Assembly (NCBI GenBank): GCA_937926875.1 | Contig: CALBAX010000043.1 | Location: 1-64,000 of the forward strand | DNA: 64,000 nucleotides | Source: an uncultured Desulfovibrio sp. | Lineage (GTDB): Bacteria > Desulfobacterota > Desulfovibrionia > Desulfovibrionales > Desulfovibrionaceae | Direction: 5' to 3' | Part shown: positions 1 to 8,710 of the stretch, in pieces | Layout of the letters: the number at the start of each line of letters is the position of its first letter | Position numbering within the stretch: the stretch's first letter is position 1 | Made by a program: the position numbers and the translations under genes | The notes under the pieces: model-generated | Told to the model about the DNA's origin: nothing | What the model saw: the letters and a program-made list of their open reading frames with translations, nothing else | The model's database searches: none

Positions 1-275
1 TCAAGGCCCTGCGCGACATCATGGACGACGTGCGCTCCCGCATCCCCTCCGGCGTGGCCTGCCTGGCCACGGTGGAAGGCGAGAAGGTGGGCCTGCTGCT
101 CTACGTCTCCAAGGACCTGCACGGCCGCTTCACCGCGCCCGCCCTCATCAAGGACGTGGCCGCGCCCTGCGGCGGTTCCGGCGGCGGCCGTCCCGACCTG
201 GCCCAGGCCGGCGGCACCAAGGCCGACGGCGTGGAGGCCGCGTTCGACGTGCTGCGCGCCAAGATCGCCGGCTAA
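1..275 (+). CDS. alaS: Alanyl-tRNA synthetase, C-terminal fragment
   Basis: This is the 3' end of a gene that begins before the window. The first complete codon is at position 3 and the stop is TAA at 273-275. About 90 residues remain. They carry the glycine-rich signature [15 protein letters not shown], typical of the DHHA1-type C-terminal domain of alanyl-tRNA synthetase, followed by a short helix and the stop. The full enzyme charges tRNA-Ala with alanine in the cytoplasm, and the C-terminal part helps in tRNA contact and dimerisation (family knowledge). The catalytic and editing domains lie outside the window and cannot be judged. ahbC follows on the same strand after 257 bp. Confidence 0.93.
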   Translation, partial: KALRDIMDDVRSRIPSGVACLATVEGEKVGLLLYVSKDLHGRFTAPALIKDVAAPCGGSGGGRPDLAQAGGTKADGVEAAFDVLRAKIAG

Positions 276-532
276 CTTCGCGACTGCCGGGGAGGGGCTG
301 CCGCATCGGTGCCTCTCCCCGTCCTGGCCCCGCAGCCACCGTTTTTCCCTCTGCTTCCGGCAGGCCCGGCGGCCTTCCGGGCAGACAGGCACCATGACGG
401 CAGGGTGATCCTGCCCCGTCCCCAGACACTCCGGCCGGGCGTTCCTCCGGGCTTCCCCGCGCCATACTCCCCCGCCCCGTGTCCGCTATCCCGGCGGGGC
501 ACAAACGGCGACTCGCTGTAAAGGATCGTACG

Positions 533-1714
533 ATGATCGGTATTTCCAAACTGTATTGCGGTCAGGTGGAGCCCTCCGACGCCCTGCGTTACGGCCGCCA
601 GTCCGGCAACCTGCCCTCGCACCTGCTCCAGTTCTCCAAGGACAAGAAGCCCGTGGTGGTCTGGAACATGACCAAGCGCTGCAACCTGAAGTGCGTGCAC
701 TGCTACGCCCAGGCCGTGCCCGTGGACGGCGCCGACGACATCAGCACCGAACAGGCCAAGGCCATGATCGACGACCTGGCCGCCTACGGCGCGCCGGTCA
801 TGCTCTTCTCGGGCGGCGAGCCCCTGGTGCGCAAGGACCTGGTGGAACTGGCCAGCCACGCCACCTCCAAAGGCATGCGCGCCGTCATCTCCACCAACGG
901 CACCCTCATCACCAAGGAAAAGGCCCGTGAACTCAAGGGCGTGGGCCTCTCCTACGTGGGCATCTCCCTGGACGGCATGGAAGAGGTGCACGACCGCTTC
1001 CGCGGCGTGCCCGGTGCCTTCCGCAAGGCCCTGGAAGGCGTGGCCAACTGCCAGGCCGAAGGCCTGAAGGTGGGCCTGCGCTTCACCATCAACAAACGTA
1101 ACGTGGGCGAGATCCCCGGCATCTTCCGTCTGCTGGCCGACCTGGAAGTGCCCCGCGCCTGTTTCTACCACCTGGTGTACTCGGGCCGCGGCTCCGAGCT
1201 CATCAAGGAAGACCTGGACCACGCCGAGACCCGTCAGGTGCTGGACCTCATCATGGACGAGACCCGCGCCCTGTTCGACGCCGGCAAGCCCAAGGAGATC
1301 CTGACCGTGGACAACCACGCCGACGGTCCCTATGTGTGGATGCGCATGAAGCGTGAGGATCCCAAGCGCGCCGAAGAGATCTTCGAACTTTTGCAGTACA
1401 ACGAAGGCAACAACTCCGGTCGCGGCATCGGCTGCATCTCCTGGGACGGCAAGGTGCATGCCGACCAGTTCTGGCGCAACCACACCTTCGGCAACGTGCT
1501 GGAGCGCCCCTTCTCCGAGATCTGGGACGACCCCGACATCGAGCTGCTGCACAAGCTCAAGGACAAGAAGGCCCATGTGGGCGGCCGCTGCGCCAAGTGC
1601 CGCTTCCTGAACATCTGCGGCGGCAACTTCCGCGCCCGCGCCGAAGCCTACTACGGCGACGAGTGGGCCCAGGACCCCGCCTGCTACCTCACTGACGAAG
1701 AGATCGGCCTGTAG
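533..1714 (+). CDS. ahbC: 12,18-didecarboxysiroheme deacetylase (AhbC), radical SAM
   Basis: Radical SAM enzyme of 393 residues. It is predicted to remove the two acetate side chains from 12,18-didecarboxysiroheme, giving iron-coproporphyrin III in the siroheme-dependent heme pathway. Seen: the N-terminus MIGISKLYCG, which I associate with this family; the SAM-cluster motif CNLKCVHC (C50, C54, C57); GGEPL near residue 100; and a C-terminal SPASM-like cysteine group (C353, C356, C362, C384) for an auxiliary Fe-S cluster. The ATG at 533 is chosen because AAAGGA lies about 8 bp upstream and the family N-terminus starts there; an in-frame start at 479 would add 18 unconserved residues. It ends in a strong terminator, so it is probably its own transcript, separate from hemB-ahbD downstream. 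Confidence 0.92.
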   Translation: MIGISKLYCGQVEPSDALRYGRQSGNLPSHLLQFSKDKKPVVVWNMTKRCNLKCVHCYAQAVPVDGADDISTEQAKAMIDDLAAYGAPVMLFSGGEPLVRKDLVELASHATSKGMRAVISTNGTLITKEKARELKGVGLSYVGISLDGMEEVHDRFRGVPGAFRKALEGVANCQAEGLKVGLRFTINKRNVGEIPGIFRLLADLEVPRACFYHLVYSGRGSELIKEDLDHAETRQVLDLIMDETRALFDAGKPKEILTVDNHADGPYVWMRMKREDPKRAEEIFELLQYNEGNNSGRGIGCISWDGKVHADQFWRNHTFGNVLERPFSEIWDDPDIELLHKLKDKKAHVGGRCAKCRFLNICGGNFRARAEAYYGDEWAQDPACYLTDEEIGL

Positions 1715-1732
1715 GCCCCTTTCCCCAGAGAC

Positions 1733-1771
1733 AAAAACGCCCCGGCATCCCATGATGCCGGGGCGTTTTTA
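1733..1771 (+). terminator. Rho-independent terminator after ahbC
   Basis: A perfect stem (AACGCCCCGGCATC paired with GATGCCGGGGCGTT, 4-nt loop) is followed by a T run. It lies 19 bp after the ahbC stop. The upstream A run makes it potentially bidirectional, so it may also stop the leftward membrane-protein gene. Confidence 0.92.
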
Positions 1772-1842
1772 CATCAATGAACCTCTTCTGAATATTTATT
1801 CACAAGATTAGGTAAAAAATCTCTTACGCTTACTTATTTTTT

Positions 1843-3188
1843 TCATCTATTTTCATACTCTTTATATATTATTTTTGTATCCATATCGAGTTTATAATAC
1901 TGTTTTATCCATTTTTCAATATATCCTCTATTATCATAGGGCATACATTCATGATACCAGCGCATTGGAAGTTTATAAAAAACAACTTCAGTCGCATTAT
2001 TTTTAGCTGCTTTTTTTAAATTCAAGTCATTTTCAACAACAACTGGATAATTTATATAATATCCCTGTAATACAAAAAATGAATGATGCCAAACAGAATA
2101 TACAACAAAAGCAGATGCAACATAAACCATATATTTTTTAAAATATTTATTACTAAATGCAACAACGGATAACACACCACAGCTAAAAATAGTAAGGAAG
2201 AAACTTGCAGGGAAATAAATTCTTGGAGATGGATATCGCAACTTAATGACATAAAAAATAGAAAGTGAAATAAGCGCCATAAGCCCAAAGGGAAGGAAAA
2301 GCCTCACCTCTCTTTTCTTTACTGTAAATAGACAAATTATAAATGCCGCTATCCATAGTATGCTTCCCGGTGCTGCCCAAAGATCCTGGAGAAACCCCCA
2401 TGTTACAGCTGGAAGATCAAGCAAAGAATGAAATCCTCCATCATGCCCAGAGTCCAATCTACTAAAATTTCCAGGGGCAAGTAGCAGGCAACAGGCTCCC
2501 AAAAAAGTACTTATCTGAATTGTAAATAATGGTTTTTTTATTTCATTATACCCATTCAAGCTCCTTGCACAAATAAAAAATAAATAAGATATAGATAAAG
2601 CTACCAATGTTATCTGTTCTTGAGAAAAAGCAGCCATAAAAAAAACAATCCCCATCATCAACAGACGACAGAATGACATTTCTTTTTTAATATACCATCT
2701 AATAAATAAGTATATTCCAATCATCATTGGGCACAAAGGCCATACGTAAAGTACTGATGCTGACGCCCAAAAAAGAGCATTAGCATACGTTTTTTTAGCA
2801 AAAAGAAGGTATATGCCAATAAAAGAAAACAAAATAAAAACTTTTAACCGACTATCATCATAATTTATAATACTTAATATCGTTTTATATGTAAAAAATA
2901 TAGTAATTGCAACAATAACTGACTGAACAAACATAAATCCTTGCATATCAAGTTGAAGAGCTAATACCTCAAAGAAAAAAATAAGATGCGCCCTCCCCAA
3001 TTAATGTAGTGATCCTTTATAAAAAGGATAACATTATACATAGAAAATTCTGGATAGTTTCCTCTTACCCCATAAGAAAGAGCTGCATATCCATAATCAT
3101 CATGATAAAATCCTATATATTTACTTTGAAAGTATGCAACAATAAATACAAATAGAAATACAATAAAATCACTTCTCTTTGATAGCAT
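1843..3188 (-). pseudogene. AT-rich multi-pass membrane protein gene, frameshifted in a T7 tract
   Basis: One gene split over two reading frames. Frame 1 starts at an ATG at 3188 behind a strong Shine-Dalgarno (AGGAGGG). It encodes a hydrophobic segment and the motif YHDDYGYAALSYG, then stops near 2961. Frame 2 (about 380 residues, ending at 1843) continues with at least eight hydrophobic segments and a short soluble tail. The frames overlap at a run of seven T (minus strand, about 2971-2977). Adding one T would give an uninterrupted protein of about 448 residues. The layout (many membrane helices, acidic DD pair just after helix 1) resembles GT-C-like glycosyltransferases or DUF6056-type proteins, but I cannot name the function. 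Base composition is far more AT-rich than all neighbours, which suggests horizontal acquisition. The shift could be inactivation, slipped-strand phase variation or a sequencing error. Confidence 0.7.
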
Positions 3189-3509
3189 AGCAACCCTCCT
3201 CTTACAATAACAAATTAGCATAGTGGATTGACAAATCAACTATATTTTTATCTAAGTATTTTCATTATATATCCGTATCTCACCCCGCCTTGCATGCCTG
3301 CAATCACAGTGGTGACCGGCGGCTTTTCCCTTGTGGCGTTTTGCGCTATGGTGGCCTTCTCATCGGAAGGCCCCGTCCCCTGCCGCCCGGCGGCATGAGG
3401 GCGCAGGCATTTCCGCGCGCCAATCCTTCCTGCGGCCCCGGCGGGCCGGGACGGACTGTCGCTGTCCTCCCCAAACACAACCGCGGCATCGCCGCATCGA
3501 GGTAGAACC

Positions 3510-4499
3510 ATGTCCCAATCCTTCCATCGCGGCAGACGTTTGCGCTGGACCCCCGAGATCCGCAGCATGGTGCGCGAGACCCCGCCCCTGCTGGCCGAAG
3601 ACCTCATCATGCCCTACTTTGTGGTGGAGACCGAAGACCAGTCCTTCCGCAAGGAGATCGGCGCCATGCCCGGCCAGTACCAGCTTTCGCTGGCCGAGCT
3701 GGAAAAGCAGGTGGAAAAGGCCGTGGATGACGGCCTGAAGTCCGTTATCCTCTTCGGCATCCCGGCCGTGAAGGACGAAAAGGCCAGCGGCGCCTACGCC
3801 GAAGACGGTATCGTACAGGAAGCCGTGCGCCGCCTCAAGCATCGCTGGCCCTCGCTCTACGTCATCACCGACGTGTGCCTGTGCGAATACATGAGCCACG
3901 GTCACTGCGGCATCCTGACCCCCGGCGGTGCGGTGCTCAACGACCCCACCCTGGAACTGCTGGCCAAGACCGCCGTGAGCCATGCCGCCGCCGGTGCCGA
4001 CATGGTGGCCCCCTCCGACATGATGGACGGCCGCGTGGCCGCCATCCGTCATGCCCTGGACGAATCCGGCCTGGTCATGGTGCCCATCATGTCCTACGCC
4101 GTGAAGTACGCCTCGGCCTTCTACGGTCCCTTCCGTGAGGCCGCCGAATCCGCTCCGGCCTGCGGCGACCGCAAGAGCTACCAGATGGATCCCGGCAACG
4201 CCCGTGAAGCCATCATCGAGGCCCTGGCCGACCTGGACGAAGGCGCCGACTGCCTCATCGTCAAGCCCGCCGGCCCCTACATGGACATCATCCGCCAGGT
4301 GCGCGACGCCGTGAACGTGCCCCTGTGCGCCTATCAGGTCAGCGGCGAATACAGCATGATCCGCGCCGCCGGCCTCAATGGCTGGATCAACGAGGAAGCC
4401 GTGATGCTGGAAAGCCTGCTGGGCATGAAGCGCGCCGGCGCCAAGATGATCATCACCTATTTCACCGAGACCCTGCTCAAGCAAAGGCTGGTGCGCTGA
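3510..4499 (+). CDS. hemB: Porphobilinogen synthase (delta-aminolevulinate dehydratase)
   Basis: Condenses two 5-aminolevulinate molecules to porphobilinogen, a committed tetrapyrrole step feeding siroheme, heme and cobalamin. Its 329 residues match the usual family length. Seen: the metal-site cysteines DVCLCEYMSHGHCG (C123, C125, C133), indicating a zinc-dependent enzyme, and both active-site lysines, K199 in MSYAVKYAS and K252 in IVKPAGPY (the Schiff-base lysine). The stop codon overlaps the ahbD start (TGATG), so the two genes are translationally coupled. In related Desulfovibrio genomes, as I recall them, hemB sits between ahbC and ahbD; here a foreign AT-rich gene separates it from ahbC. 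Confidence 0.96.
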   Translation: MSQSFHRGRRLRWTPEIRSMVRETPPLLAEDLIMPYFVVETEDQSFRKEIGAMPGQYQLSLAELEKQVEKAVDDGLKSVILFGIPAVKDEKASGAYAEDGIVQEAVRRLKHRWPSLYVITDVCLCEYMSHGHCGILTPGGAVLNDPTLELLAKTAVSHAAAGADMVAPSDMMDGRVAAIRHALDESGLVMVPIMSYAVKYASAFYGPFREAAESAPACGDRKSYQMDPGNAREAIIEALADLDEGADCLIVKPAGPYMDIIRQVRDAVNVPLCAYQVSGEYSMIRAAGLNGWINEEAVMLESLLGMKRAGAKMIITYFTETLLKQRLVR

Positions 4500-5698
4500 T
4501 GCATGACGCAAAGCACATGCCGGGCCATCCCGGCGGCATGGGGGGACACCCCGGCGGCCATCCCGGGGGCGCGGGTGCCCATCCCGGCGGTCATCCGGGC
4601 GGAGCGCCCGGGCACAAGATGGTGCGCACCCTTGAGGACGGCACGCCCGCCTGCAAGCTCATCGCCTGGGAAGTGACCCGCTCCTGCAACCTGGCCTGCA
4701 AGCACTGCCGCGCCGAGGCCCACCCGGAACCCTATCCGGGCGAGTTCTCCACCGAAGAGGCCAAGGCCCTCATCGACACTTTCCCCCAGGTGGGCAACCC
4801 CATCATCATCTTCACCGGCGGCGATCCCATGATGCGCCCCGATGTCTATGAACTGGTGGCCTATGCCCATGCCAAGGGGCTGACCTGCGCCTTCTCGCCC
4901 AACGGCACCCTGATCACGCCCGAGCTGGCCCGCAAGATCAAGGAGGCCGGCGTCAACCGCTGCTCCATCTCCATCGACGGCGCCGACGCCGCCAGCCACG
5001 ACGAGTTCCGCGGCGTGCCCGGGGCCTTCGACGCCTCCATGCGCGGCATCGAATACCTCAAGCAGGCCGGGGTGCCCTTCCAGATCAACACCACGGTCAC
5101 GCGCAACAACCTGCACAGCTTCAAGGACATCTTCCATCTGTGCGAGCGCATCGGCGCGGCCGCCTGGCATATCTTCCTGCTGGTGCCCATGGGCCGGGCC
5201 TCTGGCCTGGCCGACCAGGTCATCAGCGCCGAGGAATACGAGGACGTGCTGCACTGGCTCTACGACTTCCGCAAGACCACCAGCATGCACCTCAAGGCCA
5301 CCTGCGCGCCGCACTACTACCGCATCATGCGCCAGCGCGCCCATGAGGAAGGCGTTGCCGTCACGCCCGAGACCTTCGGCATGGACGCCATGACCCGCGG
5401 CTGTCTGGGCGGCACGGGCTTCTGCTTCATCAGCCATACCGGCCAGGTGCAGCCCTGCGGCTATCTGGAACTGGACTGCGGCAACGTCCGTGAGACGCCC
5501 TTCCCCGAGATCTGGCGCAACAGCAAGTACTTCCGCCAGTTCCGCGACCAGAAGTGCTACGAGGGCAAGTGCGGCGTGTGCGAGTTCCACAAGGTCTGTG
5601 GCGGCTGCCGCGCCCGCGCCTGGAGCATGAACGGCAACCATATGGCCGAAGAGCCCCTGTGTACCTATCAGCCCAAGCGCGCCACGGGCGCAAAGTGA
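4499..5698 (+). CDS. ahbD: Heme b synthase (AhbD), radical SAM, with His/Gly/Pro-rich N-terminus
   Basis: Radical SAM enzyme of 399 residues, predicted to decarboxylate two propionates of iron-coproporphyrin III to vinyls, the last step of the alternative heme route. Seen: CNLACKHC (C63, C67, C70) for the SAM cluster; GGDPM; a C-terminal cysteine set (C353, C358, C361, C367, C370, C388) for auxiliary clusters. The ATG at 4499 overlaps the hemB stop (TGATG). The first 40 residues are unusual: repeated HPGG units with about eight histidines and almost no other side chains, which looks like a metal-binding or flexible leader outside the catalytic fold. The next gene follows after 6 bp. Confidence 0.92.
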   Translation: MHDAKHMPGHPGGMGGHPGGHPGGAGAHPGGHPGGAPGHKMVRTLEDGTPACKLIAWEVTRSCNLACKHCRAEAHPEPYPGEFSTEEAKALIDTFPQVGNPIIIFTGGDPMMRPDVYELVAYAHAKGLTCAFSPNGTLITPELARKIKEAGVNRCSISIDGADAASHDEFRGVPGAFDASMRGIEYLKQAGVPFQINTTVTRNNLHSFKDIFHLCERIGAAAWHIFLLVPMGRASGLADQVISAEEYEDVLHWLYDFRKTTSMHLKATCAPHYYRIMRQRAHEEGVAVTPETFGMDAMTRGCLGGTGFCFISHTGQVQPCGYLELDCGNVRETPFPEIWRNSKYFRQFRDQKCYEGKCGVCEFHKVCGGCRARAWSMNGNHMAEEPLCTYQPKRATGAK

Positions 5699-5704
5699 GC
5701 GAGC

Positions 5705-6202
5705 ATGACGGACGCCCCTGAATACTGCGGTCCCCACACCGCACAGGAAGCCCTGGACGAGACCGACCGCCGCCTGCTGGACATCATCCAGACGGCCTTC
5801 CCCCTGACGCCCCGCCCCTATGCCGACCTGGGCACGCTGCTGGGCATCCCCGAGGAAGAAGCCCTGGAGCGCGTGCGCAGCCTGCGCGAGCGGCGCATCA
5901 TCCGCCGCCTGGGCGCCAACTTCCAGTCCAACAAGCTGGGATTCGTCTCCACCCTCTGCGCGGCCAAGGTGCCCGATGACAGGATGGACGACTTCGTGCG
6001 CGAAGTGAACGCCCGTCCCGGCATCACGCACAACTACCTGCGCGAGCACAACTACAACGTCTGGTTCACGCTCATCAGCCCCTCGCGGGAAGACGAGCGC
6101 GCCACGCTGGACGACATCACGGCCCGTACGGGCATCCCCATCCTCAACCTGCCCGCCACGCGTTTGTTCAAGATCCGCGTGGACTTCCGCATGCAGGACT
6201 GA
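5705..6202 (+). CDS. Siroheme decarboxylase subunit (AhbA/AhbB type, Lrp/AsnC-like)
   Basis: Protein of 165 residues with an Lrp/AsnC-like fold: an N-terminal helix-turn-helix-like part (TDRRLLDIIQTAFPL onwards) and a C-terminal ferredoxin-like domain ending in FKIRVDFRM. In this pathway such proteins are not regulators. A pair of them (AhbA plus AhbB) decarboxylates siroheme to 12,18-didecarboxysiroheme. Supporting features are the operon with ahbD (6-bp gap), RRLGANFQSNKLGF, and the His-containing GITHNYLREHNYNVWF segment. I cannot decide between the two subunits. The partner subunit is not in this window and should be encoded elsewhere. Confidence 0.85.
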   Translation: MTDAPEYCGPHTAQEALDETDRRLLDIIQTAFPLTPRPYADLGTLLGIPEEEALERVRSLRERRIIRRLGANFQSNKLGFVSTLCAAKVPDDRMDDFVREVNARPGITHNYLREHNYNVWFTLISPSREDERATLDDITARTGIPILNLPATRLFKIRVDFRMQD

Positions 6203-6220
6203 GACCCGTTCCCGACGCTG

Positions 6221-6249
6221 GGGGGAGGCCGCAAGGCCTCCCCTTTTTT
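6221..6249 (+). terminator. Rho-independent terminator ending the hemB-ahbD operon
   Basis: GGGGAGGCC, a GCAA tetraloop, GGCCTCCCC and then six T, starting 18 bp after the stop codon. From here to 6472 I see no gene. Confidence 0.92.
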
Positions 6250-6472
6250 GTCTGATCCTGCCGCCGCTGCCCGTGGCGCTCCGCCACCGCTCCCCAGGGG
6301 GCCCTTGCTCCCCCTTGAGCTCCGCCGGGGCCTGTGCTAACACCTCAGCATCAGTTGTTGAAAATTCGTTTCATCTTACGGCCATGCGGATTTCCAGCCC
6401 CGTACCGCTCCGGGACGGCCTGGAGGTCCGCCTGCTTTTCTTCTCTTTTTCTTTCGCGATCCTGTCCTAAAA

Positions 6473-6490
6473 TGTCACAGAATTGTCACA
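6473..6490 (+). promoter_or_regulatory. Candidate Pho box upstream of ppk1
   Basis: Two identical heptamers TGTCACA (6473-6479 and 6484-6490) are separated by 4 bp, giving an 11-bp period. This is the architecture of a PhoB site (direct CTGTCA-type repeats, 4-bp spacer). A weaker TGTCCTA lies just upstream at 6463. It is 48 bp before the chosen ppk1 start. Control of polyphosphate synthesis by phosphate starvation would make sense, but no binding data can be inferred from sequence alone. Confidence 0.6.
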
Positions 6491-6538
6491 ACCATGCAGC
6501 AGTATTCCGGGAACAGCTACGCGCACAAGGAGAGCGGC

Positions 6539-8692
6539 ATGACCTCCCAGATAGTCCTCAAATATCCCGAGCAACCCTGCTCGCCCGAAGACATGCAGGA
6601 CCTTTCCTGCCCCAACCTTTTCCTCAACCGGGAAATCAACTGGCTGGATTTCAACGCCAAGGTCCTGGACGAGGCCCTCTCGCCCCAGCAGCCCTTGCTG
6701 GAACAGCTCAAATTCCTTGCCATTTTTTATAACAACCTTGATGAATTCTTCATGGTCCGCGTGGCCAACATCCTGCGCCAGTACCGCAACGGCGCGCCCA
6801 ACGGTTCGGCCGACCGCATCACGCCGGCCAAGCAGCTGGCCGAGATCCGCCGCCGTACCCTGCTGCTGACCTCACGCGCGCAGAGCCACTGGCTCAAGAA
6901 CCTGGCCCCGCAGCTGGTGGACAGGGGCGTGCATATCGTGCGCTACACCGACCTTTCGGAAAAACAGCGCCGCTTCCTGGACGGCTATTTCCGCAACGAG
7001 ATCTATCCCGTGCTCACGCCCCAGGCCATCGACCCCGGGCACCCCTTCCCCACCATCTCCACCACCTGCCTGAATTTCATCATCCATCTGCGCAACCGCG
7101 ACAACGAATCGCGCTTCGTGCGCCTGAAGTGCCCCAACAACCTTTCGCGCTTCATCTTCATCCCGCGCAACAAGGAGGCCAAGACCTACGCCTCCCTGGG
7201 CTTCGACCCCAACGTGCGCGGCGACGACATCGTGCTGCTGGAAGACCTCATGGCCCAGTATCTGGAGCTGCTCTTCCCCGGCCATACGGTGGTCAGCTCC
7301 GCCCTGTTCCGCATCACCCGCAACACCGACCTGGAGATCGAAGAGGACGAGGCCGACGACCTGCTGGAAGCCGTGCGCGACCTGGTGGAACAACGCCGCT
7401 TCGGCGACGTGGTGCGGCTGGAGATCGCCCACAAGGCCTCGCGCGAGCTGGTGGACTTTCTGGCCCGGCGCCTGCGCCTGCAACCTTTCCAGATCTACCG
7501 CATCAAGGGGCCCATGGGCTTTTCCGAGTTCATGACCCTCTATAATGTGGACCGCCCCCAGCTCAAGACGCCCGCCATCCAGGGGCACATCTCGCGCCTG
7601 TTCCAGGAAGGCGACATGTTCGGCCACCTGCGCAAGCGGGACGTGGTGCTCTTCCACCCCTACGACAGCTTCAAGGCCGTGCTGGACTTCATCCGCCGCG
7701 CCTGCGAGGATCCCAACGTCCTGGCCATCAAGCAGACCCTGTACCGCGCGGGCAACGACTCGCCCATCGTGCGCGCCCTCATCGAGGCCCGGCGCCGCGG
7801 CAAGCAGGTGGTGGCCGTGGTGGAGCTCAAGGCCCGTTTCGACGAGGAACGCAACATCACCTGGGCCGAAGAGCTGGAAAAGGAAGGCGTCAACGTGGTC
7901 TACGGCTTCATCGGCCTGAAGGTGCACGCCAAGCTCTGCCTGGTGGTGCGCCGCGAAGCCGGCCACATCACGCGCTATGTCCACATCGGCACGGGCAACT
8001 ACAATGCCTCCACGGCCAAGATCTACACGGACATGGGCCTCATCACCTCCAATGAGGACATCTGCGCCGACGTCACCGACCTGTTCAACGTCATGACCGG
8101 CTATGCGGACCGAGACCTGTACCGCAAGCTGCTGGTCTCGCCCCAGGCCATGCGCGGCCCGCTCATGGAGATGATCCGCCGCGAGATAGAGCTGCACAAG
8201 CGCTACGGCAACGGCGAGATCATCTTCAAATGCAACCAGCTGGTGGACGCGGGCATCATCCGCGCCCTGTACCGGGCCTCCATGGCCGGTGTGCGCGTGC
8301 GTTTGCAGGTGCGCGGCATCTGCTGTCTGCGCCCCGGCCTGCCGGGCATCAGCGAAAACATCACGGTCACCAGCATCGTGGGGCGCTTCCTGGAGCATTC
8401 GCGCATCTACTGGTTCCATGCCAACGGCGAAGACATCATGTACATCGGCAGCGCGGACCTCATGCCGCGCAACCTCGACCACCGCATCGAGGTCCTGGCC
8501 CCCATCCTCGATCCCGAGCTGCGCCGCAAGATCCGCGAGGACATCCTCGAAGTCCACCTGGCGGACAACGTCCAGACCTGGCAGTTGCAGGCCGACGCCA
8601 CCTACACCCGGCTCAAGCCCGCCAGCAAGGAAGCTGCCGTCAACGCGCAGGAACGCATGATCACCCAACACATCACCAGGGACGCTATCTGA
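6539..8692 (+). CDS. ppk1: Polyphosphate kinase 1
   Basis: Reversibly polymerises the gamma-phosphate of ATP into polyphosphate. It has 717 residues, normal for PPK1. Seen: an N-terminal domain with LNRELNW-like LNREINWLDFN; the autophosphorylated histidine in KVHAKLCL (H463); HIGTGNYNAS (H482); the second conserved histidine in GRFLEHSRIYWF (H620). The ATG at 6539 is chosen over one 45 bp upstream because AAGGAG sits 6-11 bp before it. It is the first gene of a three-gene set with an HD-domain protein and ppx, preceded by a candidate Pho box. The set pairs synthesis with hydrolysis of polyphosphate. Confidence 0.96.
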   Translation: MTSQIVLKYPEQPCSPEDMQDLSCPNLFLNREINWLDFNAKVLDEALSPQQPLLEQLKFLAIFYNNLDEFFMVRVANILRQYRNGAPNGSADRITPAKQLAEIRRRTLLLTSRAQSHWLKNLAPQLVDRGVHIVRYTDLSEKQRRFLDGYFRNEIYPVLTPQAIDPGHPFPTISTTCLNFIIHLRNRDNESRFVRLKCPNNLSRFIFIPRNKEAKTYASLGFDPNVRGDDIVLLEDLMAQYLELLFPGHTVVSSALFRITRNTDLEIEEDEADDLLEAVRDLVEQRRFGDVVRLEIAHKASRELVDFLARRLRLQPFQIYRIKGPMGFSEFMTLYNVDRPQLKTPAIQGHISRLFQEGDMFGHLRKRDVVLFHPYDSFKAVLDFIRRACEDPNVLAIKQTLYRAGNDSPIVRALIEARRRGKQVVAVVELKARFDEERNITWAEELEKEGVNVVYGFIGLKVHAKLCLVVRREAGHITRYVHIGTGNYNASTAKIYTDMGLITSNEDICADVTDLFNVMTGYADRDLYRKLLVSPQAMRGPLMEMIRREIELHKRYGNGEIIFKCNQLVDAGIIRALYRASMAGVRVRLQVRGICCLRPGLPGISENITVTSIVGRFLEHSRIYWFHANGEDIMYIGSADLMPRNLDHRIEVLAPILDPELRRKIREDILEVHLADNVQTWQLQADATYTRLKPASKEAAVNAQERMITQHITRDAI

Positions 8693-8710
8693 TCCCAAGG
8701 AGCTTTCATC

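Noticed and set aside
272..1753. Long open frame on the minus strand opposite ahbC
   Set aside because: High-GC DNA gives long antisense frames. Its product is a His/Val/Gly-rich string without motifs, and the sense frame is a clear AhbC.
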